Of a stretch of DNA of 64,000 nucleotides, positions 7,776 to 16,587 are shown one piece after another (within the stretch, counting starts at the first letter, position 1; each line of letters starts with the position of its first letter). The stretch is from assembly GCA_002427745.1 (NCBI GenBank), contig DIYF01000003.1:1-64000 (forward strand), given 5' to 3'. A program made the position numbers and the translations under genes. The DNA is from Roseivirga sp. UBA6061 (lineage in GTDB: Bacteria > Bacteroidota > Bacteroidia > Cytophagales > Cyclobacteriaceae). The notes beneath the pieces were generated by a model, which was not told the DNA's origin, ran no database searches, and saw only the letters and a list, made by a program, of their open reading frames with translations.

Positions 7776-10700
7776 CTAGCGTCTGATCATCACCTTTTTG
7801 ACGGCTGATGACTTTCCATCAGTAAACCGGATAAAATAAAGCCCGTTCTGATAGCTGGAAACATCTACCTTCAGCAGCTTTTCACGGTAGTCAGAAACGG
7901 TTAGTTTTTTGATGCCCTGTGCATTCACGATATCAATCTCCAATGGAAGGATATTGGTAAGCTCCGACATATCTATTGTCAGTATATGGTCAGCAGGGTT
8001 AGGATATACCATAACTACATTGCCGGAAAACAGCCCATCGTCAATACTTGCTACAATAGCTCCCTCACCCGAAACCTGAACGGCTTGCGTTCCCGCGTTA
8101 GTCACAAACTCAATACCTCCTGCATATACCTGAGCCTCAGGGGGAGAAAAAGTAACGGTAATTACCTGGCTGGCCGAAGGCGCCACGGTGATATCTCCGG
8201 CAGGACCACTAAAGGCTTCAGGATACACGATCTGCTGTACTCGTAAATCGGCCTCACCATCGTTGAAAATGGTTATCTCGAAATCAGTACTTTCTCCTTT
8301 TCCTGTTTCAGGGATGGCAGGTGATTCTGAAAGCCTCAGAATGGGGTCAGGTTCATCACTAATAGAGAAGACAAAGCTTTGTTCAAAAGAGAGTCCCCCG
8401 CTGTCTTCGGTTTTAAGTCTTACGTTATATTCATTTTGGGTCTCGAAATCCAGGGTATTCTTAGCGACCAGCCCACTGCCATCAATGTCAAAGGCATCAT
8501 TGTCATCTGCACCCTGACCGGCTACCAGTGAATAAACGTGCTGGTCTCCATTATCCTGATCAATGGTTGAGAGATTGACTACTGTAGCTCCTGCCACATT
8601 GTTTTCCGGAATTACCTCTGTATCTGCATTTAAAGCCGTGGGCGCTTCGTTTACATCGGTAATTGTCAGCACCAGTGCTCTTTCAATGAACAGTCCTCCC
8701 TGATCGGTAGCCCTTAAGCGAACATTATAGCTGCTTTTGGTTTCAAAATCCGGAACAAGTGCAATAGCCAGTCCATTGCCCGATATCTCAAAGCTTTCAT
8801 TGTCTTCGCCTCCTACTCCATCAGAAAAGGTCACTGTATGTACTTCTCCCGCATCCGGATCGGTGATGTTAAAATCACCTACTTTGGTTCCTGACGGCTG
8901 ATTCTCGGCCATGACCAGGCTGGTGAGGTCAAAGGCAGATGGTACTTCGTTTACATTCAGTACGGAGATGACAAAAGCCTTCTCGAGGCTAAGGTCTCCC
9001 TCCGCCTGCAGCCTTACCCGAATGGCATAAGTGTTCTTGATCTCAAAATCAAAAGACTCCGATGTTTTGAGAGAGTTTCCGTCAATCTCGAAAGCCGCAT
9101 TGTCGTCATCTCCTTCTCCTTCAATGAGGCTGTAGGTATAATTACCTCCAAATGCACCATTGATGCCGGAGAGCTTTCCTACTTCTGTTCCTACCGGTTG
9201 ATTCTCATTGATTTCGTTCTGGCTCAGGGCTACATCCGTAGGGTCCAGCGATGCCAGGGCAAATGCCCTTACATGTCCGGCCCGGTCACGGAAGCCAGCG
9301 CCTCCTCTCACAGGTGCTCCTGTCGCCATTACCAGACCATCAGCACTCAGCGCAATAGCAGAGCCCTCCGATTCATCAGGGCTTAGTCCATCTACTGAGA
9401 ACTTCTCTACCCACTCTGTTTCGTCCCATCCAAATGCCCAGACCTTACCGCGGTCGTCATTAAACAGGGATGAGGCAACCAGCAATACATTTCCGTCAGC
9501 AGACATGTTCAATGATCTGCCGAAATAACTCCGTTCGGGCAGCCCTTCCAGCAGTGTCTTTCCTCGTTGGGTCCAACCACTGCCATTGTGCGAGTAGACT
9601 TCTACATAACCATGCAGAAAATCGAAAAATCCACTGGGCGAAGCCCCGATCGCGATGTGCTGCCCGTCTCCGCTCAGGCTCATAGAAGCTCCAAAATTCC
9701 CCGTTTTGTTGTCTTCAGGAATAAAGTCATGCACCAGTTCCCAGTCATACCCATTCCATTGACGAAGCTCAAGATGGTTTTTCAATGTACCTATCGCAAG
9801 TGTCAGTCCCAATGCGTCAAAGGTCACTGCTGTACCCAGCCGCTCATCCTCTTCTTTTCCATTGATATTGCTGCCCATTTGCAACCAGGCCGTACCATTC
9901 CACTTATACACGCGTACCTGACCTCCGTCAGGGGCTGAAACACCTTCATCATTCAAGGAAAGGTTCTTTTCTCTGGCAGCTACCACCAGCATGGTAGCAT
10001 CAGCATTCAGGTCTACCGCAGTACCTATCTGGTCAAATTGTTCTTCTCCCTCAATGGATGCCCCACGCTGCACCCAACTCTGTCCGTTCCAATCAAAAAC
10101 TTTTACCTCTCCTGCCTCGAAGTTTGTACTGCTATTGTAAGGAGCTGTAACAGCCATGGCTGTTCCATCATAATTTAAGCTGATGGCCGACCCAAATCTG
10201 TCTTCAGAAGCTTCTCCATCCAGGTCTTCTCCCATCTGTTCCCAGCTGGTTCCGTTCCAGTTATACACTCTGACGTGTCCGGTTCTGACTCCCTGTGCCT
10301 GATTAAAGGTGGCTCCAATCGCCATGACCTTACCATCTGCACTCAGCTCAATAACATTACCTGAAAAATCGCCCGCATCTTCGCCTACAATTGCCTCTCC
10401 AAGCTGGGTACCCGTGGTCAGGCCAAACTCCAGGACCGGCAGTACCATAAGCTTAAGGTCCTGGGTGGTAGTATTATTAGTGACCGCCTGATCTTTAGCC
10501 GTAACCGTGAGGTAGTATACATTGTCTCCATCAGAGTCTGAGGGTGCATCAAAATCCGGCACGTCCATAAAAGTCAGACTACCTGAGGCATCGATGCTGA
10601 AAAGACCGGCATCTTCTCCTGAAATGGTGTAGGTAATATCCTGATCATCATCTCCCCCGTTACCGTCATTGGCATTCACATCCAATACCGGTCCGGTGCC

Positions 10701-13700
10701 ATTCTCAAAGAAAGTAACATGGCTTTTGGAGCTAAACAATGGTGGGTCTACATCCACATCGGTAACCGTAATGCGAATAGACTGGGTAATGGAGTTGGTG
10801 GCATCAGCCGCCCTTACGGTAAGTTCATACACATTGTCTTTATCGGCATCCAGTGGGGCTTCATAATCAGGTGGATTAATAAAAGTGATTTCCCCGGTTT
10901 CGCTAAGAAAGAAAAGCTCGAATTCTCCCTCTTCTACAAATGAATAGGTAAGTCCTTCATCAGCGGCTCCGTCATCACCGTCAAAAGCATCGACATCCAG
11001 CACCAGGCCGGTGGCATTCTCGGCAAACTCAGCTGTGGGCTCAGAGGTGAAAATCGGGGTTCGGTCTAATAAGGAGAACACCCTCACCTGCCCTACCAGC
11101 ACGCCATCTACTTCTTTATGTAAATCGCCTACCGCTACAACACGCCCCTCAAGACTGAACTGTATGTCGGAGCCCACTGCTCTTTCACCTGCGGGTTCGT
11201 TATATTCAATGAGTCTTCTGTCCCATTCTGTCCCTGTCCACTCGTAATAGGTGAAGAACAAGAGCTTGTGAAAGCCTAAACCAGTGGCATCGCCATTCAG
11301 GATGGGCGTGCCGCCTCCAAAAGATATTTCTTCACCTCTTTGTATCCAATCGGTTCCGTTCCAGTCGTATATTCTTGCCTTATCGGACCTGAAAGCCGAT
11401 AAGCTATGACCATCGGCACTGATACTGGAAACCGATAGCCCCTGCAGATTTTCGTCCAAAAGAGGGTCTTCTCCAAGAGCTGTCCATTCATCCAGGCCGT
11501 TCCATTCGTACACCGTGACTGAACCATCTACAGCTGATCCTGAACTGCTGAACGTAACAATGTTTCCGGTAGCACTCAGCTTAACGGTGCCCCCTATTTG
11601 CGCATTTGCTTTCCCTTCAAATGCTTGTCCTCTTTGTACCCATGCCGTGCCATCCCAGGCATAGATATATACCTTACCAACATCATCACCATATCCAAGG
11701 GCGCTTACCGCCAGTATATTTCCTTTAGCATTAAGGCTTACGCTGTAACCAAAACGGTCGTCAATGGCTTCTCCCTCAATGTTGACGCCCACCTGTGTCC
11801 AGCCATCATCTTCCCATGAAAAAACCTGTACATATCCGGCATCGCGTCCCGCTACCCCGGTATAGATAGCCCCAACGGCCACCACATTTCCATCATAGCT
11901 CAGACTGGTAGAAAAACCCAGACGATCGTCCAGCAGACTTCCTTGTATGGCATCTCCCTTTTCTGTCCATGTATCACCATTCCAGTCATACACCTGTACC
12001 TGGCCGGTTCTCAGCGCCTCTCCATCATGATGAGATGAGCCTACCGCCATGACCGTACCATCAGCGCTAAGTCCCAAAGCAGAACCCAGCTGGTCACCCT
12101 GGCCGACTCCATTGATATCTTCCCCTATACGTGTGGCTGTTTCCTGTATGCCTTCCTCTATCACAGGTATAAGGATCACAGTCAGTTCCTGATCCTGTGT
12201 GTTACCTGCCGGATCTCCGTTGTCAGCAGTAACCGTAACTTCATAAAACTTATTTCCATCAGCATCACCGGCAATATCATAATCGGGGCTTGCATTGAAA
12301 GTGAGGTGCCCTTCTGTCGTAATGGAGAACAGACCGGAATCATCTCCTGAAAGCGTATACGTCACACTTTCATCATCTGCTCCTCCCTGGCCGTCATTGG
12401 CATTTACATCAACTACCACATCCGTGCTGTTTTCCAGGAAAGTAACCGCACCTGGTGAACTAAAAATTGGAGGGTCTGCCGAAGCATCTGTCACCGTAAC
12501 GATTACTTGCTGTGTAAGATTGATCGGGTAATCGGCAATGTTTACATCAAGCAGATAGACATTGTCAAAATTAAAATCTGCCGGCTCTTCAAAATTGGGA
12601 GGTACATTGAAAGTAATAATTCCCGTTTCGCTAATCGAGAAATGTATGTTATCTCCCCCATCACCTAAACTATACGTAATATTTTCATCCACAGGGTTAC
12701 CCTCACCATCGCTGACATTTACATCCAGTACCGCATCGGTCCGGTTCTCTTCGTAAGTCACTTCGGACACGGAGAGGATTACGGGTGTACGGTTTACCAG
12801 GGAAAAAGTACTGACTCTGCCCCTTTCGTCATCTTCAGCAATGTCATCTGCCAATGGAGCCCCTACCATCATTACTCTGCCGTCTGCACTCAGACTCACA
12901 ATATCTCCAAATCTGCCACTGGTACCCGGCCCTTGTTCTGAGCTACCATCCCATTGCCCCTCGTTCCAGTAGGCATACCGAACTTCTCCTTTGAAGTTAC
13001 CAAAGGCCGGGTTTCCTGAAATAATGCCAGTTCCATCAGCACTCAGGCCTAAATCACTACCCATTCTGCCATTTTCAGTAGAGCCCTCAAAAAGAGCATA
13101 TGTTTTTGACCAACGGTCCACATTCCAACGGTAGAAGACTACCCCGCCAACATTATCATAGAGGTAGCTATCGTGGCCGGGGATGCCTATCGCAAGTGTA
13201 TTGCCATCAGCACTGATACCTACTGCCGTACCAAAAGCATCTGCTTCTTCATCTCCCTCCAGATCGACACCTCTCTGTAACCAGGCGTACTCTGCCCATT
13301 CATATACCCTGACTGTTCCGTTAGTTCCCAAATCGGGTATTCCTGTTACCAATGTATTGCCCAAAGCGTTGAGCTGTAGGGAAGAAATTTCTCCGGTGAT
13401 GTCCTGTCCCAACTGAACCCAGGCTGTACCGTTCCAACGATATATCCTTACTTGCCTGGTACCATCATCACCCGTGGCAGCCCCTATCGCCACTGTATTG
13501 CCATCGGCACTCAGGCTTACAAGACTACCAGCGGTATCATTCGCTCCGCTTCCTTCAATATCCAAACCACGTTGAACCCATTCATTATTTATCCAGTCGT
13601 ATATTTTCACATGACCGGCATCGGTTCCTCCTCCGTCATTGTTAGCAGCCCCTATGGCCAGAACAGTTCCATCATAGCTCAGACTTACTGATGAACCAAA

Positions 13701-16166
13701 CTTATCTCCGGCTGCCTCAGCGTCCAGGTCACTACCCAGCTGAACCCAGTCCTCATTGGTCAAACCAAATATTCTCACGTGACCGGCATCAACTCCGGCC
13801 CCCTTATTTCGAACACTTCCAACAGCCATCACCGTACCGCTAGCATTCATGGCTACAGCACTACCAAATTGATCTCCGTCTGCTTCTCCGAATATGCTGC
13901 TTCCTAACTGTGTTCTGCGATTGTATCCCTCTTCAATAAGGGGAACTATCAGAACTGTCAGTTCCTGGGTTGTGAGATTGTTGGAGGCCCCGCCATCGTC
14001 TGCAGTAACCGTGAGACGATAGAAGTTGTCTTCATTATTGTCGGCCGGATCATCAAAATCAGGAGCAGTCAGAAAACTGAGAATCCCTTCTTCGTTGATG
14101 CTGAATTTCGTGGCATCTTCTCCGGAAAGACTGTATGTGACGCTTTCATCATCTGCACCGCCATCACCATCATTGGCATTGACATCTACGACCATTTCTG
14201 TACTGTTCTCGGGAAATGCAATGACACCGGGAGAACTAAATAGTGGCGGGTCTACAGAAACATCAGTAACCGTAACTTTTAGTTCTTGCGTGAGTTCCAC
14301 AGGATGATCTTCTATCTTCAGTAGTAATTCGTATACATTATCGAAGTTAAAATCCCCTGGTTTCTCGAAATCGGGAGGAATGTTGAAAGTGATTATTCCG
14401 GTTTCGGTTATAGAAAAAAGGTCATTGTCTCCTCCGGCTTCCAGGCTGTAGGTCAGGTTTTCATCTTCTTCTCCCCCCTCACCATCGACAACATCGATAT
14501 CAATAACAGGGTCAACGCTATTTTCAGGAAAGCTCACCTGGTCTGTAGAACGTATGACAGGAGTTCTGTTTATCAACAGAAAAGCACTGACACTACCCCG
14601 GTTATCATCGTCAGTAATATCATCAGCAAGGGGTGTCGCTACAGCTGCCACTCTGCCATCGGCACTTAGCCCGACAACCTGACCAGAACTACTTTCCAGG
14701 CTAAAAATACTTCGCTGTTCCCACGCAGTTCCGTTCCACCAGGCATACCTGGCACCGCCCGATGAGCCACTAAGTGAGGGAGTACCCCATAACACAGCTG
14801 AGCCATCAGCACTGAGGCTCAGGTTAGCCCCCCATCGACTATTTTCACTACTGGTTTGAATAGTGCTTCTGGTTTGTGACCAACGGTCGGTATTCCAGTA
14901 ATAAAAAGTAATGCTGCCTGTGTTGTCTTTACTGAAATCACTTCCCGGAGCACCAATGGCAAGGAAGTTTCCATCCGCACTAATGCCCACAGCGGTGCCA
15001 AACTCATCTCCCGTTTCTTCACCGTCAATATCAGCACCTCTCTGCACCCAGGAGGTGCCGGTCCAGTCATATACACGAGCTACCCCTATGCCATTCAAAC
15101 CGCTGGAACCGACTACCAGTGTTGTACCGGAAGCATTTAACTGCAAAGCTCCGGCATCCAGACCTATATCGCTACCTAACTGAGTCCATGTGGTATTATC
15201 CCATGTGTAAACCCTTACCTGAGTCGCGCCATCATCGGGAAATTGAGAACCAATTGCCAGCGTATTTCCGTCAGCACTGAAGCTCAGGTACTTTCCGGAC
15301 CAGTCACCTGTCAATTTGCCGTCAATATCGGCTCCCAGTTGTGACCAGTCACTGCCTGTCCATTTAAAAACTCTTGTATGACCTGCTACCACAGCTGCAT
15401 CGTCATTGTCAGTCGCTCCTACTGCGAGCATAGTACCATCGTAGCTCAGGCTTACGGCACTTCCGAACTTATCACCGGCCGCCTCAGCATCCAGGTCTGA
15501 CCCCATCTGGGTCCAGGTACCATCCTGAAATGAAAAAACCCGAACGTGTCCTGCTCCTGCTCCGGAGCCTGTATTTTCAATGCTCCCGATGGCCATTATG
15601 CTGCCATCACCATTGATAGCAATTGATTCGCCCGATTCATCACCATCTGCCTCACCAAAGATGCTGTTTCCCAGTTGTACCTCATTACTCAGGTTGTAGC
15701 CTTCTTCCACTTCTGGTATGAGAATGACCGTTACTTGCTGAGAAGCCGTGTTATCGGTCAGTTCACCGTCATCCGCAGTTACTGTCAGGTGATAGAAGTT
15801 ATCCTGATCGGCATCTGACGGGGTATCATGATCAGGAACCACTTTGAAAGTGAGATTTCCGTCAGTATCAATGCTGAACGCATCGGCATCTTCTCCTGAA
15901 ATGCTGTAGGTTACAGAAACATCATCTGCCCCTCCGTCTCCATCATTGGCATTAATATCGAGTACAGTACCCGTACCGTTTTCATAAAAAACAGCAGTAC
16001 CTGACGAACTAAAGACCGGCACATTGTTAAAGCGCGGATAAAGATGGCTTCCTGAATTACCTACCGGAAAGGTGAATGAAGTCAGGGAAAGAAAAAGAAC
16101 AAGACAAAAACCGATGGACAAACGGGTTTTGCCCTTCACGAACAAAAGTGAATTTTTAATGAACAT
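7776..16166 (-). CDS. Giant secreted surface protein: cadherin and beta-propeller units with T9SS type A sorting domain
   Basis: 2796 residues. An N-terminal signal peptide (about residues 15-35) is followed by four large units, each a cadherin-like domain (ENGTGTVLDINANDGDGG type), a propeller of FG-GAP-like blades (SADGNTLAIG, GHVRVF...W...W.Q.G repeats) and a second cadherin-like domain. Propellers lie near residues 160-533, 750-1122, 1345-1698 and 1915-2310. Three further cadherin repeats (about 2310-2620) with DxNDN-like variants (NVNEVPSAF, DVNEAPTAL) and a HYDIN/ASPM-like domain (2620-2715) precede a T9SS type A C-terminal domain (VYPNPADHILTIDM to the final KKVMIRR). It is probably exported by T9SS and fixed on the cell surface as a calcium-dependent adhesin. 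It forms a single gene with its own terminator; ligand unknown. Confidence 0.9.
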   Translation of the reverse strand: MFIKNSLLFVKGKTRLSIGFCLVLFLSLTSFTFPVGNSGSHLYPRFNNVPVFSSSGTAVFYENGTGTVLDINANDGDGGADDVSVTYSISGEDADAFSIDTDGNLTFKVVPDHDTPSDADQDNFYHLTVTADDGELTDNTASQQVTVILIPEVEEGYNLSNEVQLGNSIFGEADGDESGESIAINGDGSIMAIGSIENTGSGAGAGHVRVFSFQDGTWTQMGSDLDAEAAGDKFGSAVSLSYDGTMLAVGATDNDDAAVVAGHTRVFKWTGSDWSQLGADIDGKLTGDWSGKYLSFSADGNTLAIGSQFPDDGATQVRVYTWDNTTWTQLGSDIGLDAGALQLNASGTTLVVGSSGLNGIGVARVYDWTGTSWVQRGADIDGEETGDEFGTAVGISADGNFLAIGAPGSDFSKDNTGSITFYYWNTDRWSQTRSTIQTSSENSRWGANLSLSADGSAVLWGTPSLSGSSGGARYAWWNGTAWEQRSIFSLESSSGQVVGLSADGRVAAVATPLADDITDDDNRGSVSAFLLINRTPVIRSTDQVSFPENSVDPVIDIDVVDGEGGEEDENLTYSLEAGGDNDLFSITETGIITFNIPPDFEKPGDFNFDNVYELLLKIEDHPVELTQELKVTVTDVSVDPPLFSSPGVIAFPENSTEMVVDVNANDGDGGADDESVTYSLSGEDATKFSINEEGILSFLTAPDFDDPADNNEDNFYRLTVTADDGGASNNLTTQELTVLIVPLIEEGYNRRTQLGSSIFGEADGDQFGSAVAMNASGTVMAVGSVRNKGAGVDAGHVRIFGLTNEDWVQLGSDLDAEAAGDKFGSSVSLSYDGTVLAIGAANNDGGGTDAGHVKIYDWINNEWVQRGLDIEGSGANDTAGSLVSLSADGNTVAIGAATGDDGTRQVRIYRWNGTAWVQLGQDITGEISSLQLNALGNTLVTGIPDLGTNGTVRVYEWAEYAWLQRGVDLEGDEEADAFGTAVGISADGNTLAIGIPGHDSYLYDNVGGVVFYRWNVDRWSKTYALFEGSTENGRMGSDLGLSADGTGIISGNPAFGNFKGEVRYAYWNEGQWDGSSEQGPGTSGRFGDIVSLSADGRVMMVGAPLADDIAEDDERGRVSTFSLVNRTPVILSVSEVTYEENRTDAVLDVNVSDGEGNPVDENITYSLGDGGDNIHFSISETGIITFNVPPNFEEPADFNFDNVYLLDVNIADYPINLTQQVIVTVTDASADPPIFSSPGAVTFLENSTDVVVDVNANDGQGGADDESVTYTLSGDDSGLFSITTEGHLTFNASPDYDIAGDADGNKFYEVTVTADNGDPAGNTQDQELTVILIPVIEEGIQETATRIGEDINGVGQGDQLGSALGLSADGTVMAVGSSHHDGEALRTGQVQVYDWNGDTWTEKGDAIQGSLLDDRLGFSTSLSYDGNVVAVGAIYTGVAGRDAGYVQVFSWEDDGWTQVGVNIEGEAIDDRFGYSVSLNAKGNILAVSALGYGDDVGKVYIYAWDGTAWVQRGQAFEGKANAQIGGTVKLSATGNIVTFSSSGSAVDGSVTVYEWNGLDEWTALGEDPLLDENLQGLSVSSISADGHSLSAFRSDKARIYDWNGTDWIQRGEEISFGGGTPILNGDATGLGFHKLLFFTYYEWTGTEWDRRLIEYNEPAGERAVGSDIQFSLEGRVVAVGDLHKEVDGVLVGQVRVFSLLDRTPIFTSEPTAEFAENATGLVLDVDAFDGDDGAADEGLTYSFVEEGEFELFFLSETGEITFINPPDYEAPLDADKDNVYELTVRAADATNSITQSIRITVTDVDVDPPLFSSKSHVTFFENGTGPVLDVNANDGNGGDDDQDITYTISGEDAGLFSIDASGSLTFMDVPDFDAPSDSDGDNVYYLTVTAKDQAVTNNTTTQDLKLMVLPVLEFGLTTGTQLGEAIVGEDAGDFSGNVIELSADGKVMAIGATFNQAQGVRTGHVRVYNWNGTSWEQMGEDLDGEASEDRFGSAISLNYDGTAMAVTAPYNSSTNFEAGEVKVFDWNGQSWVQRGASIEGEEQFDQIGTAVDLNADATMLVVAAREKNLSLNDEGVSAPDGGQVRVYKWNGTAWLQMGSNINGKEEDERLGTAVTFDALGLTLAIGTLKNHLELRQWNGYDWELVHDFIPEDNKTGNFGASMSLSGDGQHIAIGASPSGFFDFLHGYVEVYSHNGSGWTQRGKTLLEGLPERSYFGRSLNMSADGNVLLVASSLFNDDRGKVWAFGWDETEWVEKFSVDGLSPDESEGSAIALSADGLVMATGAPVRGGAGFRDRAGHVRAFALASLDPTDVALSQNEINENQPVGTEVGKLSGINGAFGGNYTYSLIEGEGDDDNAAFEIDGNSLKTSESFDFEIKNTYAIRVRLQAEGDLSLEKAFVISVLNVNEVPSAFDLTSLVMAENQPSGTKVGDFNITDPDAGEVHTVTFSDGVGGEDNESFEISGNGLAIALVPDFETKSSYNVRLRATDQGGLFIERALVLTITDVNEAPTALNADTEVIPENNVAGATVVNLSTIDQDNGDQHVYSLVAGQGADDNDAFDIDGSGLVAKNTLDFETQNEYNVRLKTEDSGGLSFEQSFVFSISDEPDPILRLSESPAIPETGKGESTDFEITIFNDGEADLRVQQIVYPEAFSGPAGDITVAPSASQVITVTFSPPEAQVYAGGIEFVTNAGTQAVQVSGEGAIVASIDDGLFSGNVVMVYPNPADHILTIDMSELTNILPLEIDIVNAQGIKKLTVSDYREKLLKVDVSSYQNGLYFIRFTDGKSSAVKKVMIRR
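9230..16030 (-). repeat. Four tandem ~1.75-kb coding repeats inside the giant gene
   Basis: Unit boundaries, taken at the recurring DPPLFSSP-type linker, lie near 16030, 14250, 12477 and 10750, giving periods of about 1780, 1773 and 1727 bases. The last unit leads into the C-terminal cadherins near 9230. DNA-level similarity remains in places, for example the repeated phrases coding FGSAVSLSYDGT and VVDVNANDG. This is consistent with stepwise tandem duplication and makes the locus prone to recombination and assembly errors. Confidence 0.8.
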
Positions 16167-16587
16167 ACAAAATGACCTTTATGGTGAACGACCATCGCTG
16201 ACTGCAACAAACAACACTCATAAACCGAAAGTCAGCGATATGACCCCATTTAAATAAAATCAACCCACAAAGGCAATAAGGAATTATAAGGATGGATACT
16301 TCAGGAATTTATAACTTTCGCCTACCAGGAGCATACTAATAAAACAATACAGTTTTTTCATTAAACTATATCAATACAAAAAACCTGAAACAGGTGCTTT
16401 TAACGGCAACCTCATGAATAAAAAGCCTATAGCCTGAATACTGCTTAGCCTCGCCAAAAACCGCTTTCCTTTGATGACTGGACAAGACGTTCATCAGGAG
16501 CATTCTTCCTGTACGCAATTGCTAAAGCCAAAAGACAAAACAAGCTGACATACTTTGGTTAAAGTCTCAGCCACAAAGCCTTTGATT
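16167..16587. other. Intergenic region upstream of the giant gene (421 bases)
   Basis: No gene is supported here. The part next to the giant gene must be its leader. It contains the perfect ten-base inverted repeat ATCGCTGACT (16194-16203) / AGTCAGCGAT (16230-16239) with a 26-base spacer, ending 28 bases before the start codon. The remainder is AT-rich and also forms the 3' flank of the TPR glycosyltransferase gene. No good TAnnTTTG element was found for the giant gene. Confidence 0.5.

Noticed and set aside
9198..9938. Several open frames on the plus strand opposite the giant gene
   Set aside because: All are short, overlap each other and follow the repeat period of the sense gene, as expected for shadows of repetitive coding DNA.
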